9,756 nucleotides of DNA from assembly GCA_030632385.1 (NCBI GenBank), contig DAOVUW010000028.1, forward strand, positions 1 through 9,756. Direction: 5' to 3'. Within the stretch, counting starts at the first letter, position 1; every line of letters begins with the position of its first letter. The notes under the pieces were generated by a model that saw only the letters and a program-made list of their open reading frames with translations, was not told where the DNA came from and ran no database searches. This document shows, piece by piece, positions 1 through 5,215 of the stretch. The position numbers were made by a program, and so were the translations under genes. The stretch is from Candidatus Nanohalarchaeota archaeon (GTDB taxonomy: Archaea > EX4484-52).

Positions 1-660
1 AACAACTTTTTCATTTTCTTTTATTATTGATGTTTTTGGGTTGTTGTCATAAAGCAAATAAGCAGAACCTCTATCTAAACTAAATTCAAAGACAACCTTT
101 TCATTAAAATAAAATGCTTTTTCATTTCTGTTAAATGGGTTATTTAATCCAACACCCAATCCTTTTTCAAATTTTTTACCTCCCACAGAAGTAAAATAAC
201 CACTAGAACCAAAAGGTGTTGAAAATATGCATCCATCGCCAATTATGTTTTTTTCTTCAAAGAGTATTTTATTATTTTCTCTTGCAAGGATAGAAAATCT
301 TAATGCTTTGGTAGTGATAATGTTATGTAGCTGGATTTCATTTAATGCATTGATTTTATGATTTTTAAATACGCATTGTATTTTACTGTGTTTTTTTATT
401 GTGTATTTTTTTTGCATGAATTTGCTGAAAACTTCATCAATCTCTTCTATATCATATATACATTTATTTCCTATATGGTTTTTATTTCTTATAGTGAGTT
501 TTGGGATGCCAGGCAGCATTCCTTCAGCAAATAAAATTGTGCCGTCCCCTTTAATGCATACCACCGCATTAGGATTTTTTTGCACAATCTCAAAATTATA
601 TTTTTTCGCAAGTTGATCTATAAATTCATCGTCTTTTGAACCGAAAAAAGCAATTTTCAT
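1..660 (-). CDS. nadK: NAD kinase, C-terminus beyond left edge
   Basis: Cytoplasmic NAD kinase (PpnK/NadK family) phosphorylates NAD to NADP using ATP or polyphosphate. Starting from ATG at 660 the minus strand is open for 220 codons to the window edge, so the C-terminal part is missing. Visible family motifs are GDGT at residues 38-41 (Asp39 is the catalytic Asp of the usual GGDGT; the first Gly is Lys here), the NE pair at 107-108, GDG at 141-143 and STPFGSSGY at 147-155, matching the substrate-binding STPTGSTAY loop. The N-terminus is short (MKIAFFGS), as in other archaeal NAD kinases. It lies 54 bp after acdB on the same strand and has its own TATA-like element about 26 nt before the ATG, so it may be transcribed alone as a leaderless mRNA or read through from acdB. 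Family assignment is firm; nothing can be said about the missing end. Confidence 0.9.
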   Translation of the reverse strand, partial: MKIAFFGSKDDEFIDQLAKKYNFEIVQKNPNAVVCIKGDGTILFAEGMLPGIPKLTIRNKNHIGNKCIYDIEEIDEVFSKFMQKKYTIKKHSKIQCVFKNHKINALNEIQLHNIITTKALRFSILARENNKILFEEKNIIGDGCIFSTPFGSSGYFTSVGGKKFEKGLGVGLNNPFNRNEKAFYFNEKVVFEFSLDRGSAYLLYDNNPKTSIIKENEKVV

Positions 661-680
661 ATAATATCCGAATATATAAT

Positions 681-691
681 AATTTAATAAA
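681..691 (-). promoter_or_regulatory. TATA-like element of NAD kinase gene
   Basis: On the minus strand the sequence TTTATTAAATT is centred about 26 nt upstream of the ATG at 660, the spacing expected for an archaeal TATA box driving a leaderless transcript. The whole gap 661-714 is very AT-rich, so other placements are possible. Confidence 0.4.
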
Positions 692-714
692 TATTGCTGT
701 TTATACTCTGCAAA

Positions 715-1374
715 CTACACGGATTCTATGATTCTTGCATCACATACAATTGCATGCTGTTGATTGACAAAAACAGGATTCATGTCAAATTCAAGTATAT
801 TTTCCGCTTCAAACATCCTTGATGCATTTAATATCAATTGAATGAGTTTTTCTTTATTTGTTTTTATATTCCGGTAATTTTCCAAAATTTTCTTTGACTT
901 TAATTCATTGATCATTTCTTCGACATCCTTTCTTCCCAAGGGAACAAGCCGGAAGGATACATCATTTAAAATTTCCACAAAAATTCCTCCTAATCCGACC
1001 ATGATAACTTTCCCGAACTGAGCGTCTTTCTTGCCGCCGATAATCACTTCAACTCCGCTTACTGTTTCTTCTATCAAAATGCCATCAATCTTTAGCTTGC
1101 CTTTCTTTTTTTCCTTTAGCCAAAATTTATTTGCATTTGATATGATATTGTTGTATTCTTTTTCAAGTGTTTTACAGCCCCCTACATTCAACACAACACA
1201 GTTTGCATCTGTTTTATGCAGAATATCTTTGGACATCAACTTCATCACAACAGGATATTTTATTTTTTTTGCAAATTTATGCGCTGAAATTAAATCTTTT
1301 GCAAGAAAGTGCTTTGGTGTTCGGATATTATATTTACTTAAAAGTTTATAACTATCATACTCAGTAAGTTTCAT
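715..1374 (-). CDS. acdB: Acetate--CoA ligase (ADP-forming), beta subunit
   Basis: This is the ATP-grasp beta subunit (219 aa, the usual length of a stand-alone beta subunit) of ADP-forming acetyl/acyl-CoA synthetase. With its alpha subunit it converts acetyl-CoA, ADP and phosphate to acetate, CoA and ATP in the cytoplasm, a substrate-level phosphorylation step of fermenting archaea. Visible ATP-grasp_5 features are the N-terminal LTEYDSYKLL helix, Lys45 in VVMKLMS, HKTD at 53-56, the EE pair near 102-103, the long motif starting GLGG at 127-130 with Glu134, Asp138 and Arg142, and EFDMNP at 195-200. The alpha subunit, which carries the phospho-His and CoA-binding domains, is not in the window and must be encoded elsewhere for activity. 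The gene is the first of a minus-strand pair with NAD kinase and shares a 53-bp divergent promoter with spt4; its TTTAAATA box sits about 26 nt before the ATG. Confidence 0.9.
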   Translation of the reverse strand: MKLTEYDSYKLLSKYNIRTPKHFLAKDLISAHKFAKKIKYPVVMKLMSKDILHKTDANCVVLNVGGCKTLEKEYNNIISNANKFWLKEKKKGKLKIDGILIEETVSGVEVIIGGKKDAQFGKVIMVGLGGIFVEILNDVSFRLVPLGRKDVEEMINELKSKKILENYRNIKTNKEKLIQLILNASRMFEAENILEFDMNPVFVNQQHAIVCDARIIESV

Positions 1375-1393
1375 ATAGCTATATTGAACTAAA

Positions 1394-1405
1394 AGTATTT
1401 AAAAA
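1394..1405. promoter_or_regulatory. Shared TATA element between acdB and spt4
   Basis: The 53-bp gap between two divergent ATGs (1374 minus, 1428 plus) holds one TTTAAA palindrome (1398-1403) almost exactly at its midpoint. Read on the minus strand it extends to a perfect TTTAAATA consensus; on the plus strand it reads TATTTAAAA. Its centre is 26.5 nt from the acdB start and 27.5 nt from the spt4 start, so a single TATA could serve both genes with leaderless mRNAs. Confidence 0.6.
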
Positions 1406-1427
1406 AAACGGTATATATTATACTATT

Positions 1428-1616
1428 ATGTTAAAAGCATGTATGATTTGCAAAAGCCTCACTGAAAAAAAAGAGTGTAATATATGCAAAAATAAGGATT
1501 TAAGTGACGAATGGAGTGGAATTGTAGTAATATTGAATCCTAAAGAAAGTAAAATTTCCCAAAAACTGAATATAGAAACACAAGGGATGTATGCGCAAAA
1601 TATAAATGTAGCATAA
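1428..1616 (+). CDS. spt4: Transcription elongation factor Spt4
   Basis: Archaeal Spt4 (also called RpoE2, 62 aa) is a zinc-ribbon protein that pairs with the NGN domain of Spt5 and clamps RNA polymerase during elongation. The zinc ligands are Cys5, Cys8, Cys17 and Cys20 (CMIC and CNIC). Next comes the family segment LSDEWSGIVVILNP at about 25-38, which forms the Spt5-binding beta-strand, and a short tail with the typical GMYA ending (family: GKYA). Length is normal. It is the first gene of an operon with eS24 and eS31, a conserved archaeal order, but rpoE1 (Rpo7), often just upstream, is absent; acdB stands there in the opposite direction. No Shine-Dalgarno sequence precedes the ATG, and the TATA centre is 27.5 nt away, so a leaderless mRNA is likely. 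Confidence 0.93.
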   Translation: MLKACMICKSLTEKKECNICKNKDLSDEWSGIVVILNPKESKISQKLNIETQGMYAQNINVA

Positions 1617-1625
1617 TGTGGTAAA

Positions 1626-1898
1626 ATGAAATTAACAAAAAATGAAAAAAAAGAGAATAAATTGCTTAACAGAACAGAGTTGATTTATGAAATCCAGACA
1701 GACGGACCTACAATAAAAAAAGAAACATTGGTCGATGAAATCGCAAAACTTGAAAAAAAAGACAAAGAGCAGATTGTGATTGTTATAATAAAACAAGTAT
1801 TTGGAAAAACAAAATGCTATGCAACGGTCTATATTTATGATTCAAAAGAAAAAGTATTGAAAAGACAGAAAAAGAAAAAAGAAGAAATTAAAAAATAA
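1626..1898 (+). CDS. rps24e: Small-subunit ribosomal protein eS24
   Basis: eS24 (S24e, 90 aa, close to the archaeal norm of about 100) is a 30S subunit protein shared by archaea and eukaryotes. The family pattern is clear: an N-terminal strand ending in ENKLLNRTEL (the ENPLLNRTE signature, residues 10-19), then KETLVDEIAKLE, VIVIIKQVFGKTKCYATVYIYDS (about 51-73) and a Lys-rich tail. It follows spt4 by only 9 bp and precedes eS31, so all are probably one transcript. A weak Shine-Dalgarno-like GTGGT lies 3 nt before the ATG, in keeping with an internal operon gene. Confidence 0.92.
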   Translation: MKLTKNEKKENKLLNRTELIYEIQTDGPTIKKETLVDEIAKLEKKDKEQIVIVIIKQVFGKTKCYATVYIYDSKEKVLKRQKKKKEEIKK

Positions 1899-1914
1899 CA
1901 ATATAATTTAGATA

Positions 1915-1921
1915 AGGTGAT
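1915..1921 (+). promoter_or_regulatory. Strong Shine-Dalgarno site for eS31
   Basis: AGGTGAT is a 7-nt match to the complement of the typical archaeal 16S rRNA 3' end (AUCACCU). It lies 3 nt before the ATC codon at 1925 and decides the start of eS31, which has no ATG in a sensible place. It is the best ribosome binding site in the window. Confidence 0.65.
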
Positions 1922-1924
1922 ATA

Positions 1925-2116
1925 ATCGCAAAAAAAGCAAAAAGCAAATCAAAACACAAGAAAGTGGATATTTCAAAGAAATATGAGATTAAAGACAGCA
2001 AATTAGTAAGAAAATTCAAGAAATGTCCAAAATGCATGAATATGCTGGCAGATATGAAAGATAGACATTATTGTGGATTGTGCAAATATACAGAATTTTT
2101 AAAAAATAAAGAATAA
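1925..2116 (+). CDS. rps27ae: Small-subunit ribosomal protein eS31 (S27ae), non-ATG start
   Basis: eS31 (S27ae) is a small zinc-ribbon protein of the 30S head. Read from ATC at 1925 the product is 63 aa: a Lys-rich start (AKKAKSKSKHKK), then KKYEIKDSKLVRKFKK, the ribbon with Cys34, Cys37, Cys50 and Cys53, and the family ending CKYTEFLKN. The spacing between the Cys pairs is two residues shorter than usual because the GPGVF loop is reduced. No ATG exists before codon 38, which lies inside the zinc ribbon. The ATC is placed exactly where a start should be after AGGTGAT, and MAKK-type N-termini suit the family, so initiation at ATC (or the preceding ATA) or a base error at 1927 is likely. An alternative is GTG at 1964, giving a 50-aa protein of normal archaeal length, but without a ribosome binding site. 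The stop overlaps the next ATG by one base (TAATG). Confidence 0.85.
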   Translation: MAKKAKSKSKHKKVDISKKYEIKDSKLVRKFKKCPKCMNMLADMKDRHYCGLCKYTEFLKNKE

Positions 2117-2244
2117 TGGCAAATTTAACAAAATTAAGTTTGAGGGAAATTGCTAGTTTGATATTTGCATTAATAGGTGTTGCCATAGTGCTGTCTGTTC
2201 TTATTAAATATATTGGTTTTGGCATAACAGATTTAGTTCCGTAA
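2116..2244 (+). CDS. Small single-pass membrane protein, unknown
   Basis: A 42-aa peptide starting MANLTKLSLREIAS with one hydrophobic helix at about residues 12-30 (IASLIFALIGVAIVLSVLI), then KYIGFGITDLVP. The N-terminus carries Lys6 and Arg10, suggesting N-in, C-out topology. Its ATG overlaps the eS31 stop codon (TAATG), which points to translational coupling, and it is the last gene of the spt4-eS24-eS31 operon. In many archaea the KEOPS kinase/Kae1 gene follows eS31; here this peptide takes that place. I do not recognise the family. The tight overlap and clean transmembrane pattern make it a likely real gene, but it is short and has no Shine-Dalgarno sequence of its own. Confidence 0.6.
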   Translation: MANLTKLSLREIASLIFALIGVAIVLSVLIKYIGFGITDLVP

Positions 2245-2584
2245 TTCTTTCTTCGATGATTATTCTCATATAGAATATAATATTGTTCTAACAAAGATTA
2301 TTTTAAATATCCTATAATATTGTATATTGGCTATTTTGATGATTCAATCTTGTGGGTATGACTCTAAAGTTCCAACGCAAGAAGACGCTCTTTTTAAACA
2401 AATAATATTTCGGCAGATACTATTTACGTAATTATCCTTGTATTTTTCATTGAGTTCTTCTCCCTTCTCATCATTGTAATAAATTACGTATTTTTGCACA
2501 AACTCTAAAAAACAATACATCTTGTTTTCTTATCTCAATTATAGTCTAACTTTTTAGAATATTTTATTAACTGCAATTCATAAA
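2245..2584. other. Mostly non-coding spacer
   Basis: This AT-rich stretch between the ribosomal operon and the pssA promoter holds no recognisable gene or RNA. It contains a weak 58-codon ORF on the minus strand (listed separately) and, inside it, a pair of TACGTAATT / AATTACGTA inverted words about 50 bp apart. I see no tRNA, CRISPR or riboswitch pattern. Confidence 0.5.
2344..2520 (-). CDS. Doubtful small ORF, 58 aa, unknown
   Basis: A minus-strand ORF from ATG at 2520 to TGA, encoding 58 residues starting MYCFLEFVQKYVIYYNDEKG, with four Cys (3, 36, 41, 48) and a charged middle. No Shine-Dalgarno sequence is seen, and the nearest AT-rich elements upstream are at about 20 and 34 nt rather than the 24-28 nt spacing of other genes here. 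It could be a real small gene, a remnant of a decayed gene, or chance. No family is recognised. Confidence 0.25.
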   Translation of the reverse strand: MYCFLEFVQKYVIYYNDEKGEELNEKYKDNYVNSICRNIICLKRASSCVGTLESYPQD

Positions 2585-2597
2585 CATATATAAATTT
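2585..2597 (+). promoter_or_regulatory. TATA box of pssA
   Basis: CATATATAAATTT has its core ATATAAAT (2588-2595) centred about 26 nt upstream of the ATG at 2617. No ribosome binding site lies between, so a leaderless transcript is expected. Confidence 0.6.
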
Positions 2598-2616
2598 ATT
2601 TACTTCTAATATATGT

Positions 2617-3312
2617 ATGGATACATTAAAAGCAAATGGAAATCCTGCTTATATATTTCCTGCATCTTTCACTTACGCAAATGCATTATGCGGATTTTTT
2701 TCCATTTTTTTTTCAATAAACGGGGATTTTTATAAAGCGGCAATTTTGATAGTTATCGCTCTTTTCCTGGACATATTTGATGGAAGAATTGCAAGATTTT
2801 TCAAATCAACAAGTGAATTCGGAAAAGAACTGGATTCTTTTGCCGATTTAATTTCATTTGGGGTTGCTCCTGCTGTGATGATATATTTGTCGGAATTATA
2901 TGTTTTTCAAACAACAGGCATTCTAATATCTTTTTTATTGGTATTGGGCGGAATGAGTCGTCTAGCAAGATTTAATACAATAAATATCAGCAACTTTTTT
3001 TTAGGCATTCCCATAGACGCATCAGGCATGCTTATTGCATCTCTTTTCATTGCAAAAGTCAACCTTAGCCCATATATGCTTTCATTTGTTGTAATAATAT
3101 TGACTATTTTAATGGTATCCAACATAAAATATCCCTCTTTCAAAAAATATAAAAACGAAAAACGAAAAGAGACAATTTTACTATTTATTTTATTTGTGCT
3201 TGTTTGTATTGCAGTTACTATTTTCAATATTAATAATTTAATTATTGTTCCTCCTGCTTTTTATATATTATTTGGACCCATTTTGGAGATGACAAAGGAG
3301 AAAAAAGAGTAG
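2617..3312 (+). CDS. pssA: CDP-archaeol/CDP-DAG serine O-phosphatidyltransferase
   Basis: Integral membrane CDP-alcohol phosphatidyltransferase of the type II PssA family, 231 aa. In archaea this enzyme moves the archaetidyl group from CDP-archaeol to L-serine, making archaetidylserine and CMP. The catalytic motif D-x2-DG-x2-AR-x8-G-x3-D-x3-D is complete: Asp52, Asp55, Gly56, Ala59, Arg60, Gly69, Asp73 and Asp77. It is followed by LISFGVAPA, typical of serine transferases rather than glycerol or inositol ones. Hydrophobic segments lie near residues 17-33, 41-53, 80-92, 96-109, 135-147, 150-166, 187-204 and 207-224. The substrate being CDP-archaeol is inferred from the archaeal setting. It heads a two-gene unit: the next ORF starts 6 bp after its stop. 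The downstream decarboxylase gene (psd/asd) is not in the window. Confidence 0.88.
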   Translation: MDTLKANGNPAYIFPASFTYANALCGFFSIFFSINGDFYKAAILIVIALFLDIFDGRIARFFKSTSEFGKELDSFADLISFGVAPAVMIYLSELYVFQTTGILISFLLVLGGMSRLARFNTINISNFFLGIPIDASGMLIASLFIAKVNLSPYMLSFVVIILTILMVSNIKYPSFKKYKNEKRKETILLFILFVLVCIAVTIFNINNLIIVPPAFYILFGPILEMTKEKKE

Positions 3313-3318
3313 GAAACT

Positions 3319-3870
3319 ATGTTTGAAATAATAAAAACAATTATAGAAGATATAACTGTGGAATGCAAACTAAACACAGATAAAATCCCTCTGCAAAGGA
3401 TAAGCTATGTAATTGAAAAAAAAACATTTGAACCTGAAATAAAAGAATTCATTATAGTATGCAACAGAGATAAAACCCCGCCAAATAACTACATTACCTC
3501 TGTTTTTAAAAACGGAAAATTTATTGTATCTAAAATAAAAAGATTTGAAGATATTGACAGCATAAAAAAGAAAATTATCAATAGACTAAAAGAAATGGAT
3601 CTTGAATATAAAATAACAGATACAAGGATTAGGGAAAGTGTAGTAAGATATGAACTTAAAGAAGAAATAGGCGACATTTCTGATATTGCAAAGTCTATTA
3701 AATGTTGCGAGTATAATAAAAAAATAGATGCACTTATATGCCATTCTAAAGATAAATCCACAAAGAATGCTTATTTTGTTTTGATAAGCGGGAAAAAAGA
3801 CATAGTTGCATTGAATCTCGAAGATGAAAAACAAATAAAAGAATTTAAAGATTTTATTGAAAAAATATAA
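3319..3870 (+). CDS. Divergent TATA-binding-protein-like protein
   Basis: A 183-aa soluble protein whose length and layout match archaeal TBP: two similar halves at about residues 5-92 and 104-183. Compared from memory with Pyrococcus TBP, residues 65-135 align without gaps, from NGKFIV (TBP SGKLVV) through the linking helix RFEDIDSIKKKIINRLK to VVRYELKEEIGDISDIAKSIKCCEY (TBP has CEY at the same place). FEPE at 37-40 matches YNPEEF, and SGK at 157-159 matches the second SGK. The TGAKS signature is lost in both halves, and of the four DNA-kinking Phe only one (Phe63) seems kept. Ordinary TATA binding is therefore doubtful; it could be a regulator, an RNA or protein binder, or another protein of the same fold. 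It follows pssA by 6 bp and is probably cotranscribed. The fold call is by eye and needs a profile search. Confidence 0.6.
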   Translation: MFEIIKTIIEDITVECKLNTDKIPLQRISYVIEKKTFEPEIKEFIIVCNRDKTPPNNYITSVFKNGKFIVSKIKRFEDIDSIKKKIINRLKEMDLEYKITDTRIRESVVRYELKEEIGDISDIAKSIKCCEYNKKIDALICHSKDKSTKNAYFVLISGKKDIVALNLEDEKQIKEFKDFIEKI

Positions 3871-3933
3871 TAAATGCAAGAAAAATTCATAAAAATATAT
3901 CTGATCTCTATTAGAAAAAATACAGGAGATTGG

Positions 3934-3948
3934 CTTTAAAAAAATATA
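3934..3948 (+). promoter_or_regulatory. TATA box of tRNA-Trp
   Basis: CTTTAAAAAAATATA is centred about 25 nt upstream of the tRNA 5' end at 3965, the normal archaeal TATA distance. Confidence 0.55.
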
Positions 3949-3964
3949 ATACAATTAACTATAA

Positions 3965-4035
3965 GGGGTTATGGTGTAATGGTAGCACAATAGGCTCCAG
4001 ACCTATTAGTCGGGGTTCAAGTCCTCGTAATCCCA
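3965..4035 (+). tRNA. tRNA-Trp (anticodon CCA)
   Basis: A full cloverleaf can be folded. Acceptor arm GGGGTTA pairs with TAATCCC (one G-U), discriminator A at 4035. The D stem is GTGT/GCAC with loop AATGGTA. Anticodon stem ATAGG/CCTAT encloses the loop CTCCAGA, so the anticodon is CCA. A 4-nt variable region TAGT follows, then T stem CGGGG/CCTCG with loop TTCAAGT. No CCA end is encoded. Archaeal tRNA-Trp genes often carry an intron; this one has none. Any long protein frame through here is only a shadow. Confidence 0.93.
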
Positions 4036-4037
4036 TA

Positions 4038-4061
4038 TTTTTCTTTTTTCGCTGTTTTTTT
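4038..4061 (+). terminator. Oligo-T terminator after tRNA-Trp
   Basis: Three T-tracts (5, 6 and 7 Ts) within about 25 bp directly after the tRNA 3' end fit the oligo-T intrinsic terminators of archaeal RNA polymerase. No stem-loop is needed or seen. Confidence 0.55.
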
Positions 4062-4209
4062 GCATTTTCTATAGTCTTATGCAAACCATATACAGAAATC
4101 ATAAAAATCAAGTCTTGCGACAAATACATCACTTTAAGATTAAAAGTGAATATGGTGGAATTCTCACTTTTTGGAAAACATAGGCGAATTCCTTATTCAA
4201 TTAATTAAG

Positions 4210-4310
4210 AGCCCTGAGAGGGATTTGAACCCCCGGCCGCGTGATTTCTTGGTCACGCATACGAGTTTCGCGCATACAAGTCACGCGCTCTACCACTGAG
4301 CTATCAGGGC
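4210..4310 (-). tRNA. tRNA-Thr (anticodon UGU) with intron
   Basis: The 101-nt gene folds as a 72-nt tRNA plus a 29-nt intron. Acceptor GCCCTGA pairs with TCAGGGC, discriminator T at 4210 (usual for archaeal tRNA-Thr). The D stem is GCTC/GAGC with loop AGTGGTA; the anticodon stem is CGTGA/TCACG; the variable region is CGGCC; the T stem GGGGG/CCCTC (one G-U) has loop TTCAAAT. Removing the intron between positions 37 and 38 gives loop CTTGTAA, anticodon TGT, with U36 and A37 as needed for the t6A modification. No CCA is encoded. It lies 22 bp after the uS2 stop codon on the same strand and may be read from the uS2 transcript. Confidence 0.88.
4246..4274 (-). other. 29-nt archaeal tRNA intron
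   Basis: The intron lies at the canonical 37/38 site. A 4-bp central helix pairs CTTG (tRNA 32-35) with CAAG near the intron 3' end, with 3-nt bulges TA|T and AA|A at the two cut sites, as the tRNA splicing endonuclease expects. The inner intron helix is imperfect (GCGC with GCGT, offset by GAC), so the motif is a relaxed bulge-helix-bulge. The intron also holds a second copy of the exon word GCGTGAC. Confidence 0.75.
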
Positions 4311-4332
4311 AATAATATAAATAAATGCAAGA

Positions 4333-5172
4333 TTATAATTTATCTTCTATATCCATTTCAAAATCTTCCGGTGTATATTTAAATTCTGCATCTCCATTTA
4401 TTGTTTTGTTTTCTTTTAGCAATTCTTTTGCCAATATGTAGAAAAACAGAGCAATGGATTTTCTTCCTTTATTGTTCAGAGGAATTACAAAATCAACCAA
4501 TCTTGGGAAATTATATGTATCGCATAGGCACACTACAGGAATCTTAATTTTATATGCTTCTTCTATTGCCTGTTTATCTCCATAAGGATCGCATGCAATA
4601 AGAATTTTGGGTTCAAAATATTCTTTATAGCCCGGATTTGAAAGCATGCCCGGCATGAATCTTCCATAAACCGTTTTTATTTCTGTGGCTTTTCCTAGCA
4701 TTGAAACTGCTTTGTGACCATTTTTTTTCCTGCTTACTGCTAAAATTTCATTTGGTTTGTATTGAGACAGCCATTTTATGAGCAATCCTATTCTTTCTTC
4801 TATTTTTTTCAAATCAAAAATACACAAACCATCTGACCTTATTTTATATATGAAAGGCGACATTATTTTTAATTTCCTGCTCATACCTATGTATATGCCG
4901 GAAGACAAATACATATCCTGATTTACAAAAATAGTTTTTGTTTTTTCGTTCTCTATCTTTTCAATATTGTTATTGTCATCAGTAGAATCTTTATCAATAT
5001 TTTTTTTAACAGAAACTATCTGCTTTTTTTTAGTTGCCTTTTCTTCTATTTTCTCTGTTACTACAGGTTGTTCTTTTTTTTCGATTTCTGTCTTTTTTAT
5101 GTCTTTTTTAATTTCTTTGACTTTTGTTTGTTTGTTTTCTGTCGATTTTGTTTCTTTTATTTTATCGTTCAT
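4333..5172 (-). CDS. rpsB: Small-subunit ribosomal protein uS2
   Basis: Archaeal uS2 (S2p/Sa), 279 aa, a 30S body protein. The conserved core begins near residue 87 and shows the family signatures: YLSSGIYIGM (88-97), FIYKIRSDGLCIFDL, GRFMPGMLSNP, ACDPYGDKQAIEEA, IPVVCLCDT and VIPLNNKGRKSIAL. The first 85 or so residues are an extra low-complexity tail rich in Lys, Glu and Thr that is not part of the usual fold; archaeal uS2 is normally near 200-230 aa. The start is supported by a TATA-like TTTTAAAAA centred about 24 nt before the ATG. It lies 43 bp after HMG-CoA synthase and before tRNA-Thr. Its usual archaeal partners (rpoN, rpoK, enolase) are absent here. Confidence 0.93.
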   Translation of the reverse strand: MNDKIKETKSTENKQTKVKEIKKDIKKTEIEKKEQPVVTEKIEEKATKKKQIVSVKKNIDKDSTDDNNNIEKIENEKTKTIFVNQDMYLSSGIYIGMSRKLKIMSPFIYKIRSDGLCIFDLKKIEERIGLLIKWLSQYKPNEILAVSRKKNGHKAVSMLGKATEIKTVYGRFMPGMLSNPGYKEYFEPKILIACDPYGDKQAIEEAYKIKIPVVCLCDTYNFPRLVDFVIPLNNKGRKSIALFFYILAKELLKENKTINGDAEFKYTPEDFEMDIEDKL

Positions 5173-5191
5173 AGTTCTATTTTTTGAATAA

Positions 5192-5201
5192 TTTTAAAAA
5201 C
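5192..5201 (-). promoter_or_regulatory. TATA-like element of uS2 gene
   Basis: On the minus strand GTTTTTAAAA is centred about 24 nt before the ATG at 5172, inside the 43-bp gap after HMG-CoA synthase. It suggests that uS2 has its own leaderless transcript. Confidence 0.45.
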
Positions 5202-5215
5202 ATAATGAATAATGA

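Noticed and set aside
401..616. Plus-strand ORF of 71 aa
   Set aside because: It lies antisense to the NAD kinase, whose motifs are clear on the minus strand.
1031..1367. Two plus-strand ORFs of 106 and 66 aa
   Set aside because: They are shadows of the ATP-grasp beta subunit on the minus strand.
2016..2294. Minus-strand ORF of 92 aa
   Set aside because: It runs antisense through the eS31 zinc ribbon and the 42-aa membrane peptide, which have better evidence.
2339..2431. Plus-strand 30-codon ORF in the gap before pssA
   Set aside because: Very short, no ribosome binding site or correctly spaced TATA, and no recognisable motif.
3930..4208. Plus-strand ORF of 92 aa
   Set aside because: It reads straight through the tRNA-Trp gene and its T-rich terminator.
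4246..4258. Alternative tRNA reading using the intron copy of the anticodon stem
   Set aside because: It would give an 8-nt anticodon loop and leave a large insert after the D arm, while the 37/38 intron gives a standard 72-nt tRNA-Thr with U73 and U36/A37.
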